The notes beneath the pieces were generated by a model, which ran no database searches, was not told the DNA's origin, and saw nothing but the letters and a program-made list of their open reading frames with translations. From Holacanthus passer (Eukaryota > Chordata > Actinopteri > Pomacanthidae): a stretch of 64,000 nt of DNA. Position 1 is the first letter of the stretch, and every line of letters begins with the position of its first letter. This document shows, in pieces, positions 50,401-63,800 of the stretch. Position numbers and translations under genes: made by a program. Location of the stretch: assembly GCA_025331565.1 (NCBI GenBank), contig JAFREQ010000095.1:124001-188000 (forward strand), written 5' to 3'.

Positions 50401-53400
50401 GCTGTTTACTGGGATAATGGTAAAGGCTGCTTACTTAATATACCATATAATATTTGCTCTCTTTTAATGCAGACTGATCATAAAAGTGAATGAAGATTTA
50501 TGTCCTGCTGTTAAACAACAACTGGTATTTTGGCTCAGAATGATACAGTGAATAGCAAATGCACTAAAAGCTTCTTGCTGCTATGCATTCTTTTCCGCGT
50601 CAGCCTTTTAACTCAATGACCTTTTCCAAACAATATTAACAGCCACTTGTAATATTATCTCCACCCACCATTTCTTCTAAATAAGACATCCACAGTGTCA
50701 TCAACTGACGTAAATAAGGGGGAAGGTTATTTTTACCGAGCTGCTATTTTGGCGCTTCTTCCCCTGGTCCATTCATAGAAGGTATTTAGAGCTAATCTTA
50801 TTGTCACTAGCACTGTTGCTAATCTGGAGTCAAGGGTCAATCCCTACACACTGACACTTGGTCCTGAAGGGACAGCTGTCTATAAGGACGTACACATGCA
50901 AGAGAACAATGCGCCGCTCTCGTTTTCATCTGCATCAGTTGTGACCTTTCTGACAAATCCATTTGTAAAAGGCACCTTAGTAACACATTTGACCTGACAA
51001 ACACGACTGGATGTAAGTGTAAGAGTTGTTTTTAGAAGGAGGACATACCTTGCCAGCATCACGTTGTCTGTGTCATCCTTGCCCCACTCCCAATCTTTCC
51101 CAGGGTCCACAGCAAAGTGCAGAGGCAGCATTTTGTGCTCTGAGTCAGTGAGAGGGATCACAACTGCTGGGAGAGATGGGGAAAAAAGCATTCTTAGAGA
51201 AAAAGATAAATGGTTTTCATTCAGCACTCTGGACTGTCTGTAGACAGAAATACTTCTGAGTGCAATCAATTCTTTCACTTTCTATTTTAACATTTAGCCT
51301 GCTTGGTCTGACCAATATTGTTTTTGGCGGGTCCAATCTGATATTTTTAGACCGGTGAACAATTCAATGTCTGGGCAATGTCTTGAATTTCAAAGATACA
51401 CTTGGAATTTGTGCATAAACCTCTTTGTGACCACAAGTATATAAAGTATACCGTCTTTCTTCAGAATTCTAAAGGTGACAAACATTAGAAACAGCATTTA
51501 GACCAACACAGTAATGGAGACTATAAACTAATACTATAACTATTTATTAGTTGAGCTATCATTTAAATATCATTTCAGCTTGAACACTTGAAGGTGGTTG
51601 TTTGCTGCTTGGCGTTCAGCTACAGAGATCACTGGAAATACCCAAAAGCCCAACGGCCATTAGTCACCATTCTTAAATAAACCACCAAGGTCAATATTAA
51701 AAAAAGACTGACCTATCAAGCAAAAGTGCCAAGCTGTAAAGTGAAGAAGTGGGTCCTAGTGCTATGTACTGTCAGAAAACTCCTGTTCTAAAGCTTGCAA
51801 ATATTTACTTATATGAGACTTTAATTTTTCAGCAAATCTTTTTCAGTGTTGCACTCATGATTGATCTGCTGTAATTTATGGCTTTAAAACATCAACTGCA
51901 TACTAGGAAGCTGCTAAAAAAAAAATCAATATTGAGATGATAATAAAGATGAAAGACGCAGAGCATTACCTTGCTCTTTGGAGCTGTCTTTCTGCTCCAT
52001 GGAGACCAGGGCAGAAAAGTGCGCCTGGTCATATGCCAGGACCAGGGGCGAGCGATGGCACTTGGCAGCTGGCACTTCCAGTGGTAGGTAGATGCCTCCG
52101 AACGGGATGGGAGCAAAGGCTAGGGAGGAGTAACCAGGACATTAAACATCTGAAAAGCACGACCTTTGCACTGTTTCCAAGCACACTGGGAGGATCTGAC
52201 CCAAAAACAGAAATGAGCTTTCACCTCTATCAATAAATCAAACCAATACTTCAATTATTTACTTTAAATTTTCTGCAAATTATGAGTGTTGCATTAATTC
52301 CACAACAAGACTCTTCATCTCTGATATCAGTAAATCAACAGTCAAATTAACAGCTACTACAGTTATCAAACTACAAAGGTTTGGTGCTCACAAAAGTGCT
52401 GTAGGTTGCTTTATGTAAAAAGAAAAATGTATGTTTGTATGAACATTTGTTTTATGCCACAAAAATGGGTCACACAGTATTTGGCAGTGGTTCGTATTGT
52501 TTGTTTTAACCTGCTTGAGATACCAGATGGGTGGTGTTTGCTTCATTAGGACAACTCAGGCAAGCCATCAGTCACTGACAACTTAAAATGTTTTCTTTCA
52601 AATACATTCTCGTGGCTGTCTAAATGTTTTGCCAAGTGTAGAGTAAAATTCAGTATATGACAAACCTGATCTATGTGAGAGGCAAAGAGGATGAATTACC
52701 TGATGAAATTCTGAAAAAACATCATGAAATAATGTTTATGATGTATTAGCAATGTGAAGCTTCTGGCGTATTTACCCTCTCCTCCAGAGTCCCTCAGCAT
52801 GGTGTCGGCCACCACCACTATGGGCCTTCTGAGGACGTGAGCCAAGACAAAGACATGAAACTCCTCTAGACTCTCATAAACTGGTTCATCTGAGGACTCC
52901 GCCCTGAACACAACAACACAACTTTTGGTTAACAGACACACAATGGTTTATACTGTTGCAAAACCAGATATAATCAAAGTTTCTAGTAGCCTGTAAAATT
53001 TTTTTATGTCATTTATGTTATATATGAATTCCTTTTGACTTATAAAACCGAAGACTTGTGGACTTTTTAGTGGGCCACTTTTTAAATTTGGAACTTAATT
53101 TAAACTTTAAGAGTTTGCATAATAGAGAGAGTCAGTATATTTAACACATTGAACTTGTGCTTGTTACAATAAATAGCGGATTGACTAAAATGAGGGCCAG
53201 CCACTCAGTTGTGATTGTGAGCGCAGTCGTTTGTTCATGAATAAAAACATGAGTGTGACTAAGTGTGCCTTGGGTTAACAGTCCCCGCATTGTCCGAGCC
53301 AGACCTTACCCGTTGGTGCCGTTGGTGCTGTAGTGTATTCTCGGCTCACTGGAGGCTAGCTTCAACAGTTCATTCCACTCTTTCTGCCACTCCTCCTCCG

Positions 53401-56400
53401 TGTACACCAGGCCAGACTGAGGAGAAAGGAAGGACACACACGCGTACATTTGCCATTTAGAGAGGGAGTGTCAAATGTCGCAAAAGCATGCACTGACGTT
53501 ATGGCATCTTAACACAAGGGTACATACTGACAATTGAGGAAAGAAATGTAACTAGAGCCTTTACAAATCCCTGTGTCGTTCACACAGTAGCAACAGAACC
53601 TTCATCAATATCATGTGTTTAACCTCCATATAGGGACAGAAGGAGACTGCTTATTAATATGTTATTTCCTCAGAATCAATGTCCCTATTCAGGCAAGAGA
53701 GCGTCTCGGTGTTGCCACAGTCCTCCGCTGCGAGCCACTGTGCAGCTACACTAGAGCAATTTTGGTTTAAGTGATTTCCTTAAGGACACCTCTGTGGTAG
53801 CCGTTGAAGAATGGGTGAACATTAGGCAGTCATTTGTGTGGCATCTCCTCTGTGGGTGTCTGCACGCTGTCTGCAACCACTTTGGAAAACATATTTATTG
53901 TGCTGCTATGCTTTCATGGGGAGAAAGGTCATTGTGTTCTGGAAAAAAAGGCTCTAAAGATCCTCTTTTTGCCTTTGTAGAATGTTCTGCACTATATAGA
54001 CAACTCAAACAGCCTCTTTCTAGGGGTTTAGATCAAGTGTCTCAATAGTAGGTGGAGATACTTACAGATACTTAACATTGGGTAATGATAAAACAATCTT
54101 AAAACCACTGTATTTGATCATCAATAACTTGTCAAGGTTGAAAAAAACTGTCAAAGACAAAATAAAAAAACTGACAATGAACTAATGTTACCCTTCTAAA
54201 ATGAGAACACTGTTGACCACGAGAAGGTAATGAGTGTTAACCACTGTATGTGGAAGCGGTTTTGATATTCAAACCCTGCCAAACCTGCAGTGCAAACATT
54301 TAGATTTATTGTTGTTACAGCATTTGGGTTAGCATATTGTGTGTTTGCACAGTTCCATGTTTACATTTAATGATGCAGTCATTGGTAATATGCTGAAGAG
54401 TGACTTTTAATGGGATTTCTTCACATGCCTGATGATCAAAAACATTTACAGCTACAAATATTATATTGTACAAATGTTTGAAGTACTGCTACAGAATTAC
54501 AAAAGGCCTGAAGTAACTGACTCGTATAGGACTGACACACCAGTATCTCGTGTCTGGCATACTGAAGGAAGCATGAAGAGGCCTTTACCTCTTTACTCTA
54601 CCAGCAACATTTTGATCACAAGTTCAGCTTCTCTATTTTTCAGACTACCACTTCCCTCATACAGTCATCACAGAGTTACAAATATGACCCACAGAAATGT
54701 GCAGCCTCTATAACAGACCTCTTTGTTCTGCTGGGTCTGCTGCCACCTCCACCTGCGCTTCAGTGCCTCTCTCTCCAACCCGTGATCCATCAGCGCATAC
54801 AGAGACTTCCGCAGCATCAGGTCCCGGTCATGAAAACCCCACATCCCTGCATTGGAAAACAAAACTGTGAATTTAATACATCAACAGAATCTTGTGTATA
54901 ACTGTGTTTGTAAATGATAATATATTGAAGAGCAGCAGGCATTTCAGTGGCTTTGTTGTATTTTTTTTTTTGACATATTTTTAAAAAGGTACAAATTCTA
55001 CAAAATAAATAAATGAACTGTTGACCAATGAATGAAAAGCTGAATTTGTAGCTGTCTTAAAAAGCACAGGTTGAGCAAATGAATATTACTTTCACACCTA
55101 CTGTCCAGGAGATGCACTACAAGGACTTGAATAATGCCCGCACATTAGTTAGGACATTATTAATTTTCTGGGCTAGGGCTCCTGAGTGGGCCACAAAGGC
55201 TAAGTGAATGTGCACTCCAACGTTGTAAAATGCAATTAGTGCTTAAACTAACAATGAAGCTCTCTTAATGAATGCTAATGGAGTGTGAACCTGCACGGTA
55301 CCGGGGTCTTGTTTGAAAGGTCTGTGATACTCACCAAGTGAGGCTGCGTGTAGCAGGCAATTTCCATCTCCGCTTGTGGCCAGAGGCAGCAGACTCTGAC
55401 AGTTTGAAACCACTTTCGTCCACCAGTTCAGCCGCCCTGCAGGCAAATAGGAAAAACTTAACTCACCTGTTTGCAATACAAATATGGTACAGTATAAATC
55501 CAAAACAACTGCTGTAGTACTTTCCAACTGGAAAAAAAAGGAAGAGGTTGGAAGATAAACATATTGTGTCAAAGACCAGATTTCCATGTTGGAAAAATAG
55601 GATGTGACATGACCCAGTATTACTGTATAGAATAGAATAAAGTTTGGTTGTCATGTAACATGTTTTCCCTAAATGATTATCTTGTATTGAGATTCAAATA
55701 CTTAATCACAAGATGAGTGTGCAAAAACCTCTACACTTGAAAAAACATGGTAGATTTGACTTCATATGACAAAAGGCCTTTATCACAGCAGACATTTCCA
55801 TTTGTCATAGTAGGACAAGCACAGATGTTCCTAATAATAATGGCTCAGTTCTACAGTTTTAAAGTATCCCATAAGCCATGACAGTGAGCCAGTGTGCACA
55901 AGACTAAGACTAAGACCTGATTGTGAAACAGCTAAATGAAATTCAGCCATCATTAATTTCATTATTTACACCCGTGTAACTACTTTCCTACTGTGGCATG
56001 TCAAAATGTCTTCCATGAAAAAGGCCTGTGGGAAATTAAAGTCTTAATTCCTCAAATTAATTTATGCTTGGCTCTACATATCTTCATTAGATGTGTTAAT
56101 CAGTCTGACTGATTGTGAAATGCTCAATTTCATGTGTATAAACAGGATTATCTGTTATCAAGGCTGAAGCTTTCCAGTGATGTGATGTCATATGTGACGC
56201 ACAACATTTGAATGTATGATGAGAAGTCTGTGGGGTGTTATGAAGTCTGCAGTTTCTCTATTGTGCTGATAAGCTGATTGGTTGCCTTTGTGTGCTGATG
56301 TTCACTGTATGATGTGCGGTCAATCAGCTGTAAATCCACTGTAAATCTTTCAGTGCTGTAGCTCTGTAAGTACATACACAGAGAAGGCATGTGATGTCCT

Positions 56401-57711
56401 GTAACAAACAACCCATGTGTGCAAATCCCACAATCTCATATGTGGGTTGGTGTTCAGTTCTTCTCACCAGCATGCTCCAAGGCCACCATCATTGACTGTT
56501 CAATTAGGTCCCTCTCGATGAAGCCACGGAAGTCATCCCGGTACACGGTGAGGTCTGGTAGTTGAAAAGTGCACAGAGGCATCTCTAGAAGTGGCTCACT
56601 ACTGGTGCCTCCAGTGCTTGAGACATGAGAACGGGCCAGGGACACGATGGTTGAACTGGCGTGGGAAATGCCCCTCGACAGTCGCTTTTCTGTAGCTGCT
56701 GAACGACAATGGCAGAAGATGTAGAGAAAATGTGTTAGACACAGCACATTTTTATAGGCAAGTCTTTGTAGTTTACTAACAGACTTTGGACTTGTTCAGG
56801 AAAATTTTGGCAAAGAAAAGAAAAAGCATATAATAATGGTTAAACTGGTTTATCTACCGGTAGAATTATGCTATGCAACATAATAATATCTCCTGGTGAC
56901 CTCACCTTGCACCACCTCATCTTGGCGGTGGAGTATAGGCCGCCCTACTCTGGCCATCTCCTTTTCGGGAGGCAGATACGTCCTATCTTCTGTGAACGAA
57001 TACGTTAAGTTCCCAGCATGCACCTGTCGTAGCTGCTCAAAGTCACTGAGGGCAGCAGTGAAATCCCAGTTCTTGCCTACAGATAGAGAGAGGGATAAGA
57101 ACATCTGTTTGAGCCACCAGGTCTAGTGTTACATCCTGAATCTTGTTTCCATGTCAAGAAAATGAGTTTACATCTCTAATGAGTTTAAATATTTACCACC
57201 AAGTCAATGCAAACATATGCTGTCTTATCTTATGTAAAGGCCACTGGCACATTCCTTCAATATCAGAATTTGGAGCACATCTCTGCTCACTGCTGTTCAC
57301 TGCACTGCATAACATTTTCATTTTCATTTTCAAGGTATTCCAGTACTTAAATTTCCGAGTGCCAAATTCAAGTACTTCAAGTACCTTGTGCAAACCCTGT
57401 TAAAGAATGCTGAAGGCGTAACTGATTGACAAGTTTGCTCTTAAAGTTTAACTGGATAAAGATTGGATGGATTAAAAGAAAGCCTAAACTGACACTCATC
57501 TCTGCTCATGTGCACTGGACAATGTTAATTCAATCAATTACATCAAAAATATAATTCCTCGAGGACAGCAGTGATGAAGAAATCAGGGGTTTTCTGTTGA
57601 AGAGGTATAAATACCCTGTAACTCACCCTCTAGCAGATCTCTGGCCAATCCCGGTTCAGCTCCAGTGGAACGGACAAAGTCGGACAGGACTGCGTCCATA
57701 TCCACGGTCAT
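47467..57711 (-). CDS. otud7b: OTU deubiquitinase 7B (Cezanne), 11 coding exons
   Basis: Coding exons, 5' to 3': 57711-57627, 57076-56906, 56698-56468, 55436-55335, 54846-54719, 53416-53310, 52903-52776, 52119-51970, 51163-51049, 50138-50060, 48957-47467. Phases agree and the sum is 2787 bases (928 residues plus stop). The start ATG has an in-frame TGA 15 bases upstream. The N-terminus (MDAVLSDFVRSTGAEPGLAR) is the UBA-type ubiquitin-binding region. The OTU domain spans about 160-365, with catalytic Cys189 in GDGNCLLHA and His351 in AYDQAHFSA. A Ser/Lys-rich disordered linker follows (poly-Ser; KKEKDKDKDKKR as a likely nuclear signal), and a C-terminal A20 zinc finger (C-x4-C-x11-C-x2-C) ends ..IHRF. 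OTUD7B rather than OTUD7A is shown by SGLVYTEEEWQKEWNELLKL, QAPLAQPESPTASAG and the IHRF-type end. In mammals this cysteine protease prefers K11-linked ubiquitin chains and restrains NF-kB signalling and the cell cycle; the same role is inferred here. Human OTUD7B is 843 residues; the extra length is in the linker. Confidence 0.95.
47521..47583 (-). other. otud7b: A20-type zinc finger of OTUD7B
   Basis: Cys891, Cys896, Cys908 and Cys911 in the spacing C-x4-C-x11-C-x2-C, with the YGHPETGNYCSYCYREEL core. All four zinc ligands are present. In this family the finger binds ubiquitin and signalling partners. Confidence 0.9.
51970..52119 (-). other. otud7b: otud7b exon 8: catalytic His of the OTU domain
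   Basis: Encodes FAPIPFGGIYLPLEVP and LVLAYDQAHFSALVS. The histidine codon CAC lies at 52021-52019 (His351). The following HFSALV strand is the standard OTU end. The exon begins in phase 1 and ends in phase 1. Confidence 0.9.
55335..55436 (-). other. otud7b: otud7b exon 4: catalytic Cys of the OTU domain
   Basis: Encodes RLNWWTKVV and LLPLATSGDGNCLLHAASL. The cysteine codon TGC is at 55359-55357 (Cys189), with Asp186 three residues before it, as in all active OTU proteases. The enzyme is therefore predicted to be active. Confidence 0.92.
55772..56027 (+). mobile_element. MITE-like element, copy B, with long inverted ends
   Basis: Left end AGGCCTTTATCACAGCAGAC, then CATAGTAGGACAAGC. The right end, reverse-complemented, reads AGGCCTTTTTCATGGAAGAC, then CACAGTAGGAAAG. 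The termini are imperfect inverted repeats of about 45 bases. The interior shares GTGACAGTGAGCCAG and GTGTAACTA-type blocks with copy A at 4436. It lies in the otud7b intron between exons 3 and 4. Confidence 0.75.
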
Positions 57712-57757
57712 GTGATCATGAATTCACAAGTTTGCAGGTTGTGTCCGGATAAAAAAA

Positions 57758-57790
<33 letters not shown>

Positions 57791-57886
57791 GAAAAGAAAA
57801 ACAAACACGGACTCTGCTCTCCCTGACAGCAAGGGCAGGGTTGAGGGGGTCCAGTCCTCTACCTCGTGCTACTCTGCCAGCCACAC
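57712..57886 (-). other. otud7b: otud7b 5' UTR part of exon 2, with poly(U) tract
   Basis: A strong acceptor, TGTTCTCTTTTCAG, lies at plus 57887-57900, so the exon should begin at 57886, about 175 bases before the ATG. There is no AG between the poly(T) tract and the ATG, so no nearer acceptor is available. The exon therefore carries T26 plus TTTTC repeats in the transcript leader. Confidence 0.55.
57751..57801 (+). repeat. Poly(A)26 followed by (GAAAA)n
   Basis: A26 then about five GAAA/GAAAA units. On the otud7b strand this is a pyrimidine tract of about 50 bases in the predicted 5' UTR. Confidence 0.9.
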
Positions 57887-60800
57887 CTGAAAAGAGAACA
57901 GAGACAAAATGAGTTTAAACCTGCAGGAATAAACTCATCAGGCATCAAACATTTTCAGGAAAGATTTACAGCAGCTTAATAGAGATGAAGGGAGTTTCAC
58001 TTTGAGCAATAAAAAGATAGCGATATCGCGTGCTACAAGTGACACACAAACAACCAATCATGCATCCTCGACATTACCACATGATGGGAGTTTTGGACAA
58101 ATGTTTCTGAGTGACGTGACAGAGATAAGGACTGTTGAGTTTCCCCCTCAGTCGAGCACAGATGCTTAACAGTGTCAGACCAAAGAGAGAAAGCTGACGG
58201 TATCGGCTCAGTGCTGGGGGAGCGAGGCAACAGGTAGGCCCATATGTTCATCTCTGGAGATTCATATATGCACGGGCAGCCCCAGACACAAATGTTAATC
58301 CCCCAAAGTAATAGCATCAAGTTTCCAGGGTTGTGTTTGCTGTGACATACTGTACACATTACCAAAAGATGATCAATAATTATCGATAGACTGAAATGAA
58401 ATATTTTATCGGCAGCTACATTGCCCAGCCCTAGTGTTAGAGCTTCAATGTTTAAAACACTGAATGAGACGCACACTGGTACAATGACCTGCTCAACCCA
58501 TTTTCAAATGCAAGCTGTTGTGACCTGATTGCTTTTGAACTTGACACCCTTGCAGTCACTTGTCCCACCCAAGACAACAGCTGTGGCACACAAAGTGAAC
58601 AGGTTTGACAAACTGTTTGCTCAGACTTGCCTTAAAACCAAATAAGAGACAAATGACACCGCAAGTGGGGAATCTGCTGTTTTTCTGAACATATAATTAC
58701 AAATTCAGAGAAGCTGTCAGGATCCATCACTTAAGTCATGACTATTTTAAAATCTTAACTCAAGACCAATGTGCTTCAATACCGCCTTCAGATATGACCT
58801 GTTGAATATGTAAACAGACAAGATTTTTTATGCCAGAGAAAGAGATCATGAAGGGTCTGAGCAGAAACCATATGACACCACGTGTAAGAGAAAGCAAGCC
58901 ATTTGTGCAAAGTGTTCAACAAACAGCGAAAATAAAGTCTGCTTTCACTCTAAATCATTTGGAGGAAATATGAGGAACTGATATAAAATGCCAATAAAAA
59001 TCTGGATTTTTGTTCATATCATCCTAACTAATGATTTTAGATTCTGTTAACAGTATAGAAAAAAATCAAGGGTAGGTAAGTAAATGGACTTCAAATCTTT
59101 TGAGCAGTGTGACGTGAGGAAACAGTATTCCTTCAAAGAGGCCCCTTTGAAATCAATTAGACAATTTTACTCTTCAAATTTCAATGGCCGATCCAATGGA
59201 CCCGCATCAGTCGGGCACTGAAATCAATACAGAAACATTATCAAGACTGGGAAGAAAAATCAGTCAGCCTCAATGGGCTGTTGACACAGGATGTAGAGGG
59301 CAATCGATGCACAGTCAGACAAAAGGAATGAATCAAAGTAGCTCCGGTTAAAAAGATTTACTTTGGGTGGTGAAAGCCTGTATTTTTACCAGGAAAGATA
59401 TTCTGGGTGTTCATGCACTGATTCAGTAGTGCTTTGAACCACATTCAGACAGATACAGGCCTTGGTCTGGAGCATTTGTCTTTGACTTTGCCAGGTTAGT
59501 ATAATGTGTAAATAAGTGTTTCATCTGGTAAATGATAAACTTTGCTGATCAATGTAGGTCAAAAAGTAAACTCAATCTTTCATCTTAGGGCCATGATACT
59601 AAATGCTCTACTGCAGTCTGCCATTTTTCCTTGACATTGTGAACACTAGTATTAATCACTGGTGTTTAGTGGCTCTGAAGAATTTTTGTACTGCCTTCTT
59701 ACATACCAACATGGTGACTTAAATACAGCATCCAACATGTAATCAGGGCATGAAAAATGACAATGTTCTGTGGGTATCTTAAAAAGAAAATTGCTGTGTA
59801 CAATAGTAAAACTATCCAATCATTATGTTGCCTTGAAGTTGAGAAACTGCCTTTTTTTAATCTACCTACAGTCATCTATTCCCATCCGTCCCATGGCTCA
59901 TCCACCACCCAATGTTCCTGCCTCATCTCTGACTCAGTGAACCCTTTTCCACTGCGCCTGATGAGTCACGAGTTTACTCTTCTTACACCTCTCCATCGTT
60001 CTCTCGCTTCACGCTCTCTTCCTACCTCCCTCAGTTTCTCCATCATTATTACAGTAAAAGCCACAGAGGCACGCAGGGGAGGAACAGACTTCAATACAAC
60101 AGGCCTTTCTCAGCCAGCAGAGTATTTCTAGAGCGTTCTCTGCAAAGTCAGGCATTCAGCTTCCTCCTCTGCAGGGTCTCCTAACATTCTTGCAGTTTGT
60201 TGATTCTGAGATATTCAGGTCTGGTGATCACATACGCAGCAACTTAAGAGATGTGAGACTGAGGCCAGTTAACCATTTAAAACCACGGGGTATGAAAACA
60301 GACTTAGACCCCATTCATACTAACACAGAGGTGTGGGGTGGACCGTGTTCTGACCGATAATAACACTGCATCAGGAAAACACCGAGGGCTGTGTTGGAGA
60401 GAGCGTGTCCCTATAGGCACCAGTAAGAAAATGTAATGCAAACTAGTCCAGAAAGTTCAGTGTGCTGTCAGACTCAAAAGACAAACATATTCATCTAAGC
60501 AGGATTTTACAATTTGTAGAAGAAGTAGAAAGTTATCAAGGCAGTATGTCTAATATGAGAACTTGCACAGAGTTGATTAGGCACTGCACATCTTTGTCTG
60601 TGGTGCACTGCAGTAAAAGCTGAGCTGGGATCAACTTTTGTGTCAGACTGACCTGCATTTTTTTTTTCCAGAGCCCACCTATGAACACCAGTACTATAGT
60701 CTTATTTCAATGAATGAGGAGGAGTTTGGGTTTTTTTTGACACAAAGCTATTGTTTGTTGGGGGGGTTGTGATCGAAAAGGGTCAACGTGAGTCATTCGA

Positions 60801-63800
60801 CCTTCGTGACCTGTGTTAGATGCTCGTTGGATCAGTAGTTAAAGGTTATTGGCATTTAAACATTTAACTCTCCCACATTAAAAAAAATATGAAAGTACAA
60901 AGTACAAAGGGAAAGACAGAGCAGACAATATGGCTGCAGAAGTAAAACTGTAACTGAAATTCTACGTAGTTTGTGACATGAAGTATGAAACACAGGTGGA
61001 GACTTGGGACTCTGAACACCGACAACAAGACATTAACTTGTGACACCTCTCATACGAAGGAGTCAGTGCAAGAGGCTTAAATGACGCAGTGCATCACACT
61101 GGCAGCCAGAAAAGAAATGATGAAAAGGGCGATAAAGGTGAAGGGCTGTGGACAGAAAGTACCAACACAGACTAACAAAAGGCTGGCTGTTGTCACTCTG
61201 TAACCTGTAGCATCAGCCATTCCTGTGGACCCACGCTGATGCCTTTGATGTAATGTCACACGTCTCTCCGTTAAAAACACTTATGAAACGTTCATGTCTG
61301 AGAAAAAACAAGCATCCTTGCAGATTGTGTCCGACAAAGCTTAGACCATAATATCATAAAATCATTCATCCTTTTAAAAAATTGTTTTAATTAATCTGTA
61401 TGCACAGTGAAAGCGATATCTATTTATTTGTTTGTTTGTTTATTTGATCATATTAGCAAGTCAGATTGGTCTACATGAGTCAAGCATTATTAAGGAAGGT
61501 TGTTGCTACGTGTCTTGGTCAGGGATGGAAAGATTACTAGAATATTTTACTCAAGGAACATTACTGTTACTTTAAAGAAATTGTATTCAAGTCCAGGTAA
61601 AAATACTTGTGTAAAAATGTACTTAAGTAAAAAGTAGGTCAGTTAAAATGTACTCTGAGTACTGATACTGTGTTACAAGGGAATAGGGAGAGTTGGAGGA
61701 TAAGGAAATTGTAAATGATAATGATGCTATATGATAGACCAGATTAAATAAAGAACAAATTTAGGTTACAAAAGAAAAACTGCATTAACATGCTCACGTA
61801 TGCACATCACAGACTTATGTCCAAACCAACAGCAGAATAAAGCATCACCAGGGCAGACAACACAGAAACATATGAACAATACAAACTCCACAGCAGCTGC
61901 AGCCACAAACATTGTTAATGTTAAAGCAAAAAAGGAGCTGAACAATTTTACACAACATATGATGAACACACGTGTACACACAAGGCTACAGGGTCAGCAT
62001 TGTTCTCTGGAGAGAGTTACAACCATTACAGAGAGTTTGTTGTTGTACCCACCTGCCTTAACGACAGTCTGTGAGCCCTGAGCACCACATAGTCCTCCAC
62101 AATCTGCTCTAAGTTCAACTTCTTTGTTGGATCATTCTCGAAGCATAATATAACCAATCCACTCGGGAATTATTGTTAAAAGCAGCAGAAAGGCCTCCCA
62201 CACCTCACCGAAGATCAAAGTTTCTCAGTGAACTCAGAAGTCACCTGGACCCAGGCTGGACGATCTACCATGAGCATTTTGTCATTTAGCATGTAAGCCA
62301 TACCCAGTGTGGCACAGAACAGCATAGATGTGTTTGATTTGGGTCACTTAGCATTGGGTGGTGCATTATACCAGTGATAAATTAAGGGTGATGCAACCTT
62401 TTTTAATGCCTATGACAGACAGTCAGTCAGACAGGTGAACAGACGTCTTCTCTGCAGCTGCTGATTTGGCACCTTTCCCTGATTCCATTCTCTCCAAGCC
62501 TAACCCTCAAACAAGCACACAAAGAGTACACAAAAGAACAAATTTATTACAGTATTGAAAGTAAATTACTTCCACCCCCGGTCTTTATTATGGTTACTTC
62601 CCATATTATGACATTTTTTTTCAAATTGGTGCAATATAACAAAAGAGATGAGACAGACTTGAACAATGGTGGACATGTCAGAACATACAGTCAAGGCTTA
62701 TGGGATCAAACACCATTGGTGTGGGAGGCTACAAGTTTATCAAGTCCACCAAATGCAAGCTAAATTATGGGGTGTGTAAAGTGAAACTTTCCCAAACAGT
62801 CTAGAATTTCATTGTAGCATAGTTGGCAGAGGCAAATTCATAAACTCCTTTTTCTACAAAAATGTTGAAATGACACTAAAGCCGATGTTCACCTCCAGTG
62901 TTAAGGCTGTCTCATGGCCATGACACATGAAGATCAAGCAAATGCATGATATATAGTTCATGCTCTCAAAATAGGACTTTTTTATTTGGTGGCCAAAATT
63001 TTCTATTTGGCTGCCAGGAAAAAAATTCTATTGAAGAAAGACCCTTGTGTGGATTACTGGCTAACATTAGCAGAGCTGCTGCCAACATGGGGCAGTCAGT
63101 GATTTGTGTCTGGGATGGCTGAGCTTTTGTCTGGCAGGAGGGCTTACATAACAGGAGCTGCTGACAACACGTGGGTGCTGAGCTGAGGGCTGGGAGAATG
63201 GCCTGGATCGCAGAGAGACAGAGAGGTCACCACAGCCCACTGCGTCAGCCCTCGGTGGGCTGAGAGGGTCAATTTACTGCTGGGACAATGGACACAAGTT
63301 TGTTTTGCTAGCCTCTGGATCATTTATGAAGGAAACATTTTTATATTCTTCTTGTGGAATGCATGCCCTCAGATTTCAGATGTTGAGATTCACACCAGGA
63401 GAAACAGCTGAGAACAGCCACTGTCTTCCACTGTTGACCAATGAGCAGTTCAACAAACCCGATTCTCTACTCTGACCGAAAAGACTAGTGCAAACTACAG
63501 TATGAGACTTAGCCAAAAATGGCAATAACTTCCTAAAGATGTAGGAAGAAAATAAACACTGATTGGTGTGAAAAAGAGATGTGTAAAAAGCCGCTGGCCA
63601 AATGGTGAAACAGCTATGTAACCAAGCAGTAACACACCAACAAGACATTTTTAGATATGATCTGCAAAAAAGCTAGCCTTATTCCAGACATCTGAATCAC
63701 TGTTCACATGTCTCATTTTTCTTTTTGCAAAACCTAAATGTCAATTCAGTCTGATTATCTACATAAAAGCCACAGGAAATAAGGACAAAAGCAACATACT

